NCBI RefSeq assembly: GCF_024211275.1
Contig: NZ_JAMLDX010000014.1
Coordinates: forward strand, 1 to 64,000
DNA: 64,000 nt
Direction: 5' to 3'
From: Sphingomonas tagetis
Lineage (GTDB): Bacteria; Pseudomonadota; Alphaproteobacteria; Sphingomonadales; Sphingomonadaceae
In this document: positions 51,603 through 59,578 of the stretch, piece by piece
Layout of the letters: every line of letters begins with the position of its first letter
Numbering within the stretch: position 1 is the first letter of the stretch
Notes under the pieces: generated by a model
Databases searched by the model: none
The model's input: the letters and a program-made list of their open reading frames with translations, nothing else
Told to the model about the DNA's origin: nothing
Position numbers and translations under genes: made by a program

Positions 51603-52207
51603 TGCTGTCCCGGCTTCGAATGCTGCTGGTTCGCGCCGGGTGGCGAGAGCAGCACGGAGTTTCCCGAGTCGTCCGTCGCATAGAGCGCCTGATAAGCGCG
51701 CATGCCGGCAAGGCGGATGAGGAGCGGTTCGAGCTTGTCCATGGCGGCGAGGGTCAGCAACCCGTCCGGCCCCTTTTGGTGCAGAGGCAGGCCGTCGCCT
51801 TCCCAGCCAGTGCAGAACCGCCGAAACGCCAGCGTCGGGATCAGCTCGTTGCGGCGCGCGGCCTGACCGATCAGCGTGCGGTACGCTGGCCAGTGCTGCG
51901 CCACCGCCTCCTGCACGCCGCTGAACAGCGCGCGATCGGCGGCGTCGACATCATCGCCGGATTCGAGCGCGGCGGCGATCTCGCGGATACGCTCGATGTC
52001 GTCGGGATCGTCCTTCAGCAGTTCGGCGACGCCCGCCATGAGTGCTTCGGACAGCTGGAAATCGAACACGCGCGGGGCGCGATATTCGGCAAGCTCGGCT
52101 TCAAACTCGCTACGTTCGATCACGTCGCCGGCGCGCAGCCAGAACACCGCCTGGCCGTCGCCCCACGGGATCGGCCAGGCGAACGGTGCTTTCGTGGTTC
52201 GGATCAT
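51494..52207 (-). CDS. Tail assembly chaperone (G-like)
   Basis: 237 aa from the ATG at 52207 behind GGAGCGGG. Acidic helical body (FEAELAEYRAPRVFDFQLSE, ELLKDDPDDIERIREIAAALE). It ends zero-frame in a low-complexity SSAKRSGSKTRSPRSRKAS tail. It lies between the tail tube and tape measure genes, where siphoviruses keep their frameshifting chaperone pair. A -1 shift would yield a product of about 277 aa. Confidence 0.75.
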   Translation of the reverse strand: MIRTTKAPFAWPIPWGDGQAVFWLRAGDVIERSEFEAELAEYRAPRVFDFQLSEALMAGVAELLKDDPDDIERIREIAAALESGDDVDAADRALFSGVQEAVAQHWPAYRTLIGQAARRNELIPTLAFRRFCTGWEGDGLPLHQKGPDGLLTLAAMDKLEPLLIRLAGMRAYQALYATDDSGNSVLLSPPGANQQHSKPGQQKKAGSSAKRSGSKTRSPRSRKASLASSTSGSPAGA

Positions 52208-52218
52208 GCCCGCTCCGA

Positions 52219-53457
52219 TCAGAAGAAGGTCAGGATGGCATCGCCATCGCGACCCTGATTGTCGCGGCCCGGGTTCAACGCGCGCCACACCATCGCATCG
52301 GCACGAAGGCGGCCGCGCATTTCGTCGGTCGCGGTGATCGGCTTGCTCTTGGGCGAGATGAGGCCCCAGCGGTTGCCGACGATCGAGCCGTGACGAAGCG
52401 CGATGATATGCTCTTCGTCATTCGCGATCTGGGCGATGGCGTCGCGGGTGCTGACCAGCGTGCGCAGCGGATCGGCCTCGAACGTGGGCGCGCGGCCGAC
52501 GATCTCGCTCGCGCCGAACCCGTAGGGCGTGTTGGGATCGACGACGCCTTCCAGATCGCCACCAGTTCGCAGTGCCCAGCGGCTGATCGCCACTTCGGCG
52601 CGGTTGACCAGCGCCGCGCCGTTGACGCCGCCGACGCCCTTGGCGAGCACCGGCGCGGAATGGCTGGCGACCACCGCATTCGCGGGCATGGCGGCCGTTT
52701 CCGAGCCGAGATAGGTGCCGCTCATATTGAACGTGCCCATGCCCGGACGTGCGGTCTGGCCTTCCATGTCGAGGACACCGCGGACGTCCTGCCACTTATA
52801 GAGGTTGCCGTCCTCGTAGTAATAGACGGTCGCAAGCGGGTGGTCGGTCTCGCGCGCGGTCGCGTCGGCCGGCGACGTGCGCGCATAGGTCCAGTTGGCC
52901 GGAATGCCCGCCGTCGTGGTCGTGTCGAGCGTGGCGCCAAACAGGTCGACCAGCGTTGCGACCTTGCCCGTGGTATAGTCGGAGATCAGCGGAATGCGGC
53001 CATTGCCGACGCCTGCGGTGATCGCCAGCGGCATGCCGCGATATGCCTGGGCGGTGGTACCGAAGCCGGTCCCGAGCGTTGCCGAGGTGGTCGAGCCCGC
53101 CGTCAGCGCGGCGGCGGTGATCGCCGCGGTGAACTGGCCGCGCCAGCCGGCCACCTGCAGGGCCACATGGAGCGGCGGCTTGACCGAGCTGGTATAGGTG
53201 ACGTTGGGACCGGCTCCGCGGATACGCGAGCGGAAGCTGAGCGGCACCTCCTGGCCGATGCGCATCGGCGCACCGGCGACGTAGCTGCCCGTTGCCTCGT
53301 TGACGTCCTCGCTGCCCCACGGCTGGCCCTTCGTGAAGCTGTCGGCTTCGAACGAGATGGCATGCAGCGTGGGATCTGGCGTAGCGGGCGCGCCGGGACC
53401 GCTCTGAACGGCGATCAGCAGCAGGGCGTTCTGCGGGCGAATGGTAGGCTCGAGCAT
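52219..53457 (-). CDS. Tail tube (major tail) protein
   Basis: 412 aa, beta-rich (LHAISFEADSFTKGQPWG, APMRIGQEVPLSFRSRIRG, LDMEGQTARPGMGTFNMSGTYLG). Size, position after the tail terminator gene and before the chaperone, and the tail-tube-like patterns support the call. An insertion of Gly/Ala/Thr-rich sequence in the middle may be a surface-exposed Ig-like part. Confidence 0.78.
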   Translation of the reverse strand: MLEPTIRPQNALLLIAVQSGPGAPATPDPTLHAISFEADSFTKGQPWGSEDVNEATGSYVAGAPMRIGQEVPLSFRSRIRGAGPNVTYTSSVKPPLHVALQVAGWRGQFTAAITAAALTAGSTTSATLGTGFGTTAQAYRGMPLAITAGVGNGRIPLISDYTTGKVATLVDLFGATLDTTTTAGIPANWTYARTSPADATARETDHPLATVYYYEDGNLYKWQDVRGVLDMEGQTARPGMGTFNMSGTYLGSETAAMPANAVVASHSAPVLAKGVGGVNGAALVNRAEVAISRWALRTGGDLEGVVDPNTPYGFGASEIVGRAPTFEADPLRTLVSTRDAIAQIANDEEHIIALRHGSIVGNRWGLISPKSKPITATDEMRGRLRADAMVWRALNPGRDNQGRDGDAILTFF

Positions 53458-53466
53458 GGCTGTCTC

Positions 53467-53910
53467 CTATGCAAACTCGTTGGGATCGCCGCGAACCGTG
53501 GCGAAGGTGATGAGGAAGTCCTGGGCGAAGGAAAGGCGGCGCTTTTCGGCGAGGGGCACGACCTGAACGCGGCGGCGGCCGATGATTTCGATATTCTCGA
53601 CCAAACCGTCGAGATTGAAGAGGATGTCGCCGCACATCGCTTTGACCGTGTCGGCGTGGAGCGCGAGCATGGCGTCGTGCGTCGCCGCGCCGCCATGGCC
53701 CTCCATGTAGCCTTCGACCGAAATCTCCAGATCGAGGCGGGTCGCTACGGCCTCCTGCTCAGCCGGGTCATCGCCCTCGTCGAACACATGCAGCGCTGGG
53801 AAGATGTCGGGATCACCCGACGGCATCCGCTCATAGCTGCCGTTGCTTTGCGCGATCAGCAGCGCGAGGCGCTCGTCGATAGCGCCGAAAATCTGGGACA
53901 GCGCGGTCAT
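53467..53910 (-). CDS. Tail terminator/completion-like protein
   Basis: 147 aa, alpha-beta pattern (RLDLEISVEGYMEGHG, AMCGDILFNLDGLVENIEIIGRRRV, LSFAQDFLITFATVRG) typical of gpU-like tail terminators. Its start overlaps the preceding joining-protein stop by 4 nt. It lies directly before the tail tube gene. Confidence 0.7.
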   Translation of the reverse strand: MTALSQIFGAIDERLALLIAQSNGSYERMPSGDPDIFPALHVFDEGDDPAEQEAVATRLDLEISVEGYMEGHGGAATHDAMLALHADTVKAMCGDILFNLDGLVENIEIIGRRRVQVVPLAEKRRLSFAQDFLITFATVRGDPNEFA

Positions 53911-54224
53911 GGCGCAGGGGCCTCCTCGACCGACAATATCCAGCTGTCGATGTCGTCGGCCTCGTTGCGGTCGATCACCGACCAGCGCGAGCCGTCTTCC
54001 TCGACGATGAGGTTGCCCTTGCGCGGCTCCTGCGGGAAATCGTCGCGGAATATCTCGAAGCTGAGGCCGTTCGGGCGACCTGCGAAACCTTCATGCGGCA
54101 CGGCACGGGTGTCCGAGCGGATCGCGATGATCGTTTCGTCGGTCAGCCCGGCCCCAGTATAGGCGACCGGCCGCCCGTAGAGCGCGCGGATTCCTTCGAG
54201 CGCCGCGCGCTCATGGGCAAGCAT
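53907..54224 (-). CDS. Head-tail joining protein
   Basis: 105 aa, compact beta-rich (GRPVAYTGAGLTDETIIAIRSD, GNLIVEEDGSRWSVIDRN), resembling lambda FII-type joining proteins. Shares one base with the preceding gene and overlaps the next, as in a tightly coupled head-tail module. Confidence 0.7.
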   Translation of the reverse strand: MLAHERAALEGIRALYGRPVAYTGAGLTDETIIAIRSDTRAVPHEGFAGRPNGLSFEIFRDDFPQEPRKGNLIVEEDGSRWSVIDRNEADDIDSWILSVEEAPAP

Positions 54225-54538
54225 CAGTCGTCAGCCGGTTCGCTCACCGGCGTGACCGGCGCAGGCTCAACCGCCGGCGCTGGCGCCGGAACCGGCGGGG
54301 CCGGCTTCTTTGCCTTCGGTTTTGCCTTGCGGGTCGGTTTGGCGGGCGCCTTCGGCTTCGCAGCCACGGCCTGCGTCATCGACAGCGCGCGGCTCTGGCC
54401 GATCAGGTCCTGCGCGACCGAGGCGACCACCGCACCGGCCTTCGAGCCCTCGCTGATCACGTCCAGCTCGGCGCCGGCATCGTGAAACTTGCCGGTGCTG
54501 TCCACCGCCGAGCTATGCAGCACGATTTTCTTGAGCAT
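54224..54538 (-). CDS. Small phage head-region protein, 104 aa
   Basis: A structured N-terminal half (KKIVLHSSAVDSTGKFHDAGAEL, AGAVVASVAQDLI) and a Lys/Pro/Ala-rich tail (KPTRKAKPKAKKPAPPVPAP). Probably an accessory or connector protein; no family assigned. Confidence 0.6.
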   Translation of the reverse strand: MLKKIVLHSSAVDSTGKFHDAGAELDVISEGSKAGAVVASVAQDLIGQSRALSMTQAVAAKPKAPAKPTRKAKPKAKKPAPPVPAPAPAVEPAPVTPVSEPADD

Positions 54539-54599
54539 ATCGCTCTCCCGTAGGAAATGGCGGCTCAGCCGGAGCTGAGCCGCCAGGCAGGGGACTGGA

Positions 54600-54932
54600 T
54601 CAGACCACCTGGCCGGTGATCATCGCGCGGCCGACGGTGTCGTTGGACGCCTGCGCCTGCGCGGCCGCGCCGACGAGCGTGTTGCTGGTCGAGGTGGTCG
54701 TCAGCTTCTTGGCGGTGTTGTCCCAATAGACCTTCTGGCCTTGGGTCCACGCTTCGCCGGTGGCCTTGGCGAGGTCCATGACGCCGCGACGCCGGAACTC
54801 GCCCGTCTTGCCGCTGAGCACCGGCTGGAGGGCGGCGGCGAAGATCGCGCCAACGAGTGCGCCGCCGCCGCTGACGACGTCATACGGCGCGGTGAGGGTG
54901 ATCGTGTCACCGTCCTGGATATAGCCCTTCAC
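54600..54932 (-). CDS. DUF2190 capsid decoration-type protein
   Basis: 110 aa, matching DUF2190: YIQDGDTITLTAPYDVVSGGGALVG, GVMDLAKATGEAWTQGQKVYWDN and GRAMITGQVV. These proteins are found beside phage major capsid genes and include decoration or fibre-like proteins. The start overlaps the preceding stop by 4 nt. Confidence 0.85.
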   Translation of the reverse strand: MKGYIQDGDTITLTAPYDVVSGGGALVGAIFAAALQPVLSGKTGEFRRRGVMDLAKATGEAWTQGQKVYWDNTAKKLTTTSTSNTLVGAAAQAQASNDTVGRAMITGQVV

Positions 54933-55228
54933 TTCGAGGTCTCCTTCTTCGGCTTGGCGGTCGGCTCACCCGTCACCGGGGGCAGATTGGCCTGATGGTC
55001 GATGCCCTCGTCGGCCAGCTGGGCGGCGGGGGATTTGGCGGCCTCGATCGATTCGACCGGGACTTCCTTGGCCTGCGCGCTGGTGAAGCCGTCGGAAACG
55101 TCTTCGGCGGCCGCGTTGTCGATCAGGCGCTTGGCCTCATCGTCTTCGAGGTGCAGGGCGCCTTCGTGCGGGTGCCGAAGCACGCCGTTGACGTAGGCAG
55201 AGGTGAGCAGCTTGACGAACTTCGACAT
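54929..55228 (-). CDS. Small phage head-region protein, 99 aa
   Basis: Starts MSKFVKLLTSAYVNGVLRHPHEG behind a GGGAGAACC site, a common opening of head-region accessory proteins, then helix (DDEAKRLIDNAAAEDV) and a Pro/Lys-rich tail. Lies directly after the capsid gene, separated by a hairpin. Function unknown. Confidence 0.6.
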   Translation of the reverse strand: MSKFVKLLTSAYVNGVLRHPHEGALHLEDDEAKRLIDNAAAEDVSDGFTSAQAKEVPVESIEAAKSPAAQLADEGIDHQANLPPVTGEPTAKPKKETSK

Positions 55229-55291
55229 GGTGGTTCTCCCACTGTGCGGGAGCGGCGCTGCACCGCCCCCGCAAGTTGCGGTCAGCGGCGA

Positions 55292-57265
55292 TTAAGCGCC
55301 GTTGTTCTTGGCTGCGGACTGCGGATTGACGCCCGCGACGCCATAGTCGAGCCGGACCTTCCACTCGGTCCCGTCGACACGCCAGCCTTCCTCGCTGTCG
55401 AGGAAAGGCTCCTCGACGCCATCAAGGAAGCCCACGACGATCGCCGGGGCGACGCCCGGGTCGGCGAAGTTGTACCAGGCGGTGCCGGTCAGGCGGGCGG
55501 TGTCGACGATATCGCTGTACACGCCCAGCGCGATGTTGGTGCGCTGCAGCTTGTTCGCCGTGTCCGGATCATACTGGCTGCCGTTCGTGACCCGCGCGGC
55601 GCCGCCCAGCGAGAGCGGCCCGAGCCAGATCGACGGGCTGATCTCAAGGAACTCGTTCCCGCTGATGTCCTTCTGCGAGGCCATCAGCTGGCGCATCGCA
55701 TCGACCTCGGCAACGGTGGGCGCAGCACCCGACGCGCGCAGGTTGCCATGCGCGGCCGAGAAGAACGCATTGCCGTCGCTCGTGTTCGGGTTCGAGTTGA
55801 TGAACGCGAACACGTCCACCTCGATCGTCAGCTTCGCCGCGCGGCCGAGGTCGGTCGCGATGTCGGAGAAGGCGCCCAGATCGTCATTGATCAGGGCCTG
55901 ACGGGACAGGGTGATGATGTTGCCCTTGGTCGAGGCGATCAGCGGCTCGCGCGCGCCGTCCGGGATCGGCTTCTGCTTGAACTCGCCAAGCTCGTTGACC
56001 GAATCCAGAACGCCGAAGGTGCCGCGGCGGTACATCTGGTGCGTGCGGAAATCGGTGACCGTGGTCTTGCCGCAGAACCGCTGCCACTTGTCCGGCGTGA
56101 CCGTGTAGGACGCGATCAGGATCTTGTGCAGCACGTTTTCGAGCAGGATCGGGAAGTCGCCAGTGCCCTGCGTGATCGCCGCGCGTGCGGTGAACGCCTG
56201 ACCCATGATTTCCTTCGGCGAGCGCGAGGTGAGGCGAACGCCGGACATCTGCAGCGATTCACGAGCCAGATCGACCATGCTGACGCCCCGGAACTCGCCG
56301 GGATCGATCTTCACGGTTTCACCCTTGGCCTCGGCCGCCTTCTTGACCAGATCGGCGACGCCCGAGCGGACCATGATCCAGTTGGCCGCACCTTCGGCGA
56401 ACTTATCGCGCTCGTCCTGCGTCACACGCGCCGGGCTGCTGTGCCCGATGTTCTGCGCGTCGTCACGCTCGGCCAGCTCGTCGAGGATCTTCTCGCGGGC
56501 AGCCGCAAGCGTGGTCTCCGAGTTGACCAGGCCGTCAATGACGTCTTCGGCGACGCCATGCTTCTTGCCGAGGGCTCGGATCGAGGCGACGCGGCTTCGT
56601 TCCGCCGCGACGGCGTTCTGCACGTCGGCGGCGGTGAGCGCCGTGACCGAAGTCTCGGTTGCCGGGGCTGCGGCAGGCGGCGCAAGCGCCAGAGCGCCAG
56701 TCGCGGGCAGCGCGTCCTGCGCATCCAGCGCGATTGCGGACATCTTGATCTTGTTGATCTCATCCTTGTCGCCGCCGTCCTTCTGGAAAGCGGAAATCGC
56801 GGCAACCAGCGCCGCGCGGGTCTTGTAGAGGTCCATGGTTTTCTCCTGTGGACGTGATGGAGCGGCGGTCGCCGATCGCGGGAACCGGGCCATCGCCATC
56901 GCGGTGACACGGGGGGATTCGGGCACCTTGCGGAACCCGAAAGGCTGGACGTTGCAGGCGGCGACCGTCAGGCCCTCCGACAGCGACGTCACGAATTTCT
57001 GGTCGAGGGCGTCCTGCGCCGTCAGCCAGGTCTCTTCATCGAGCATGGTGATGAGATCGGCCGGGGAGATGCCGGTGCGCTTCGAATAGATGCCGACGAT
57101 CTGATCGCGGATGCGGTCGAGCTGGTCCGCCGCGCGGCGAAGTTCCGTGGCATCGCCGCAGGCGCAGTCCCAGGGGTTGTGGATCACTATTCCACAATGG
57201 CGGATTTCCGCCGATTTATGCCGCCGTGCGCATCCCATGCGCAATCGCGGGCAGCGGCGCGGCAA
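55292..57265 (-). CDS. Prohead protease (N-truncated)-major capsid fusion
   Basis: The capsid part runs from an internal ATG at 56836 (after CAGGAGAA) to the stop: an N-terminal scaffold-like helix, then GEFRGVSMVDLARESL, YRRGTFGVLDSVNELGEF, NIITLSRQALINDDLGAFSD and NGSQYDPDTANKLQRTNIALG. Upstream in frame is only the end of a ClpP-like head protease (IVIHNPWDCACGDA, LITMLDEETWLTAQDALDQ). The catalytic Ser half is missing, replaced near 57180-57216 by the 3' end of an integrase gene. The capsid can still be made from the internal start; the protease cannot. Confidence 0.85.
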   Translation of the reverse strand: MPRRCPRLRMGCARRHKSAEIRHCGIVIHNPWDCACGDATELRRAADQLDRIRDQIVGIYSKRTGISPADLITMLDEETWLTAQDALDQKFVTSLSEGLTVAACNVQPFGFRKVPESPRVTAMAMARFPRSATAAPSRPQEKTMDLYKTRAALVAAISAFQKDGGDKDEINKIKMSAIALDAQDALPATGALALAPPAAAPATETSVTALTAADVQNAVAAERSRVASIRALGKKHGVAEDVIDGLVNSETTLAAAREKILDELAERDDAQNIGHSSPARVTQDERDKFAEGAANWIMVRSGVADLVKKAAEAKGETVKIDPGEFRGVSMVDLARESLQMSGVRLTSRSPKEIMGQAFTARAAITQGTGDFPILLENVLHKILIASYTVTPDKWQRFCGKTTVTDFRTHQMYRRGTFGVLDSVNELGEFKQKPIPDGAREPLIASTKGNIITLSRQALINDDLGAFSDIATDLGRAAKLTIEVDVFAFINSNPNTSDGNAFFSAAHGNLRASGAAPTVAEVDAMRQLMASQKDISGNEFLEISPSIWLGPLSLGGAARVTNGSQYDPDTANKLQRTNIALGVYSDIVDTARLTGTAWYNFADPGVAPAIVVGFLDGVEEPFLDSEEGWRVDGTEWKVRLDYGVAGVNPQSAAKNNGA

Positions 57266-58433
57266 GCAAATTGGCCGCGCAGGCGTCGAGTTGGTCAGCG
57301 CGGTGATGCACCTCTTGGATGACGTGCGAGTAGACCCGCGCTGTGATCATGACGTTGGCATGACCAAGCATACGAGAGACTTCCGGCAGCGGGACTCCAG
57401 CATCCAGCCACGCGCTTCCAGCGAAGTGCCGGAGCGCGTGGAAGTGCCTGTGCCCCACCTTGCTATTCGTGGCGATTTGAGCCCGGCGGAGTAGGGGGTA
57501 CCATGCGTCACGATAGAAGGTATCCGTGATGGCGGTGCCGCCCTTTGTTCGAAACAACAGCCCCCGGCCGTCCAAAACGGCGAAGCGGCGCCATTGCTCG
57601 AGCGCCTGCGCCGCCAACCGGGACAGAGGTACTACGCGGCGACCTGATGCGGTTTTCGGCCCTTTGAGCAGGTCGGCCGGCGTCAGGCTCTTGCTCACGC
57701 GAACCTGCCCGGCTTTGAAATCAATGTCGTCCCATGTCAGCGCAAGGATCTCGCCCTTGCGAAGCCCACACATCACGGCGAGGTAGACCATGCAGCGCAT
57801 GAGCGCTTGGCCACGTCGACTGATATGCGCGGGCCGATCCTCGATCGTGCCGAGCAGCAGACGGATTTCGTCCTGTGTGAAGGTTTCGATCGCCGCCGCC
57901 GGGAGCGAGCCGAGCTCCTTCATAGCATCGCCTACTACATTGCGAGCGGCATAGCCTCGGCGCACGCCGAACCCCACCGCGAGGTTCAGCGCCGCCATAG
58001 CCAGCTGGATAGTTCCGGCGGACAGGGGTTGGCCGTAGACCCGGCTTTTCATGCCGCGCAGCTTCCGGCCGTAATCGTCCACTTGCTGCCATGTCAGGTC
58101 GGCGGCAACGACGTGACCGAGATGCAACCGCGCGTAGGCGAGCGTGATGCGGTTCTGCTTCACGTAGCTCTCGCCCACCTGCCCCTCGTCGCGCCGGCGT
58201 CCCAAGTCTGCCAGCACCTCATCGATCAGCTGAGAGATGGTCCGTGACCGGGCGCGGGAAACATGGGTTCCCGCTTCCATCTCATTCTCAACCTTGCGCG
58301 CGAAGGCGTCGGCCTCCTTCTTGCGCTCAAATGTCTTCTGCCGGTGCGCGGGGCCGTCCTTATAGCGGACGATCCACGCCTCGCCGGTCGAGCCGTCCGG
58401 CTTGGTCCATTTGCGCTTGTTAACGCTCGCCAT
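57216..58433 (-). CDS. Tyrosine integrase of a second element
   Basis: 405 aa from the ATG at 58433. N-terminal AP2-like arm-binding domain (WIVRYKDGPAHRQKTFERKKEADAFARK), SAM-like core-binding domain, and catalytic domain with Arg in CGLRKGEILAL, H-x-x-R in HALRHF, GH in MLGHANVMIT, and Tyr in VYSHV. Unrelated in detail to the integrase beside tRNA-Tyr. Its stop codon lies inside the broken protease-capsid gene, so attachment is probably within that gene. A small HTH gene overlaps its start by 14 bp. Confidence 0.93.
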   Translation of the reverse strand: MASVNKRKWTKPDGSTGEAWIVRYKDGPAHRQKTFERKKEADAFARKVENEMEAGTHVSRARSRTISQLIDEVLADLGRRRDEGQVGESYVKQNRITLAYARLHLGHVVAADLTWQQVDDYGRKLRGMKSRVYGQPLSAGTIQLAMAALNLAVGFGVRRGYAARNVVGDAMKELGSLPAAAIETFTQDEIRLLLGTIEDRPAHISRRGQALMRCMVYLAVMCGLRKGEILALTWDDIDFKAGQVRVSKSLTPADLLKGPKTASGRRVVPLSRLAAQALEQWRRFAVLDGRGLLFRTKGGTAITDTFYRDAWYPLLRRAQIATNSKVGHRHFHALRHFAGSAWLDAGVPLPEVSRMLGHANVMITARVYSHVIQEVHHRADQLDACAANLLAAPLPAIAHGMRTAA

Positions 58434-58626
58434 GTCGCGCCTCCCGTTCCAGCCGCGCGAAGTGCTTGGCAAGGGTCGAGCGCCGGGCGCAAATGGTCGC
58501 GCCAAGTTTGAATGACGGCAGCTCGCCCTTTGTGACGAGATGTTCCGCCTGCCGCGCTGTGAGGCCGATATGCCCGCCGATCGCGGCGAGGCCGTAAAGC
58601 AGGTCCGCGTCCTGTTTTTCGCTCAT
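58420..58626 (-). CDS. Small HTH protein, possible excisionase
   Basis: 68 aa from the ATG at 58626 (MSEKQDADLLYGLAAIGGHIGLT). The segment LTARQAEHLVTKGELPSFKLGATICARRS is a MerR/excisionase-type winged HTH. Overlap with the integrase start supports joint expression and a recombination-directionality role. Confidence 0.75.
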   Translation of the reverse strand: MSEKQDADLLYGLAAIGGHIGLTARQAEHLVTKGELPSFKLGATICARRSTLAKHFARLEREARHGER

Positions 58627-58675
58627 GAGTATCTCCGTGAAAGGCCCGCCCGACGCCAGCCGGGCGGGCAGGTAA

Positions 58676-58873
58676 TCAACCGGGCAGCTTCCCGGCGCGG
58701 TAGAGGGTGCGCCAGTCGTCGAGCGCCCCTGTCGTCGCATAGGGGCACCCGCCGACCCGGAAGGTCGGCAGCTGCCCTTGCTTGTGCTTGTGCATCACCT
58801 GCGCGGCGCTGATCCCGAGATATTCCCCGATCGCGTCAGCACCCCGCAGCAGGCGCGGCATGCTCATCACCAC
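58676..58873 (-). CDS. Small DNA-binding protein, AlpA/excisionase-like
   Basis: 65 aa with GADAIGEYLGISAAQVMHKHKQGQLPTFRVGG, the winged-HTH pattern of AlpA-like regulators (helix, turn, helix, then Leu-Pro-x-Phe wing). Related in layout to the next gene downstream. It overlaps the stop of the preceding gene. Confidence 0.75.
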   Translation of the reverse strand: MVMSMPRLLRGADAIGEYLGISAAQVMHKHKQGQLPTFRVGGCPYATTGALDDWRTLYRAGKLPG

Positions 58874-59271
58874 GGCTGCACACCGGCCGGCAGGTGCTCG
58901 CCATCGAGCAACCGATATTCGACACGGCCATACCGGTACTGCGGATAGCAGCGCTCCATCTGGATATGCCGGCGATGCCGGGCGCGCAGCGAAACGTCCT
59001 CTGGCTCCCGGTCATCGTCGCCGATCGGTGACATGCCGAACGACCGCCCGTCTGGGCCAAGCTCGGGCCACGAACCCGGCTCGCCCTGATCCTCGACATT
59101 GCCGCCGGCGGGGTCGTCGTCCTCAAGGTCGCAATCACCGTCCTCAGCGTCCAGCCGGGCGATCAGCAACTCGACGGCAAGCTCGATCTGGTCGCGCTCG
59201 AACGCATCGATCATGCGCGCAAATTCGCCCAGGCGGACGCCGGGCGGCAGTATTGTCCCATCATGATACAT
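58867..59271 (-). CDS. Hypothetical acidic protein, 134 aa
   Basis: N-terminal helix (LGEFARMIDAFERDQIELAVELLIARLDAE), a disordered acidic middle (DCDLEDDDPAGG) and a C-terminus rich in Tyr and Arg (MERCYPQYRYGRVEYRLLDG). Found first in a run of three small genes leading into the integrase. No family recognised. A palindrome about 40 bp upstream may control it. Confidence 0.65.
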   Translation of the reverse strand: MYHDGTILPPGVRLGEFARMIDAFERDQIELAVELLIARLDAEDGDCDLEDDDPAGGNVEDQGEPGSWPELGPDGRSFGMSPIGDDDREPEDVSLRARHRRHIQMERCYPQYRYGRVEYRLLDGEHLPAGVQPW

Positions 59272-59578
59272 GGTTTCGTCTTTCAGTATCGGCTTTCTAC
59301 GGCCGTCACAGGTGGCGGACCTGTAACCGGGGGGTAGAAAACGGACTGAAAGACCGCCGACGTGCTTTTAAGCGTTTCCGCTCTGGACATGGCCCGTCGC
59401 CCCCGGCCATAAGGGCCAGGTGACGCCGTGCCGCCAAGCACGTGTCCAATTCGGCAGACGATTCCGCGCCAACGGATCGACCGCCTATTTCAGTCCGGGT
59501 TTCTACGCCCACGGACCAAGATGCACCGAACCAGATTTCAGCGCAAGCACCTCTCGCCAAAGGGGTCGCTTCCGCGCG
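59272..59578. other. Intergenic junction between small genes and tape measure 2
   Basis: 307 bp without a convincing gene. ACAGGT-GGCGG-ACCTGT at 59308-59324 is a perfect dyad upstream of the 59271 start and a candidate operator. Tail genes that should follow a tape measure are absent here, so this stretch may hide a deletion or recombination joint. Confidence 0.5.

Noticed and set aside
51442..51711. 89-aa minus-strand frame over the chaperone end
   Set aside because: Third frame at the G/T junction; Arg-rich and unlike a protein. The frame ending at 51372 fits gene coupling much better.
59306..59560. 84-aa minus-strand open frame between the hypothetical gene and tape measure 2
   Set aside because: No ribosome site or recognisable pattern; left as intergenic.
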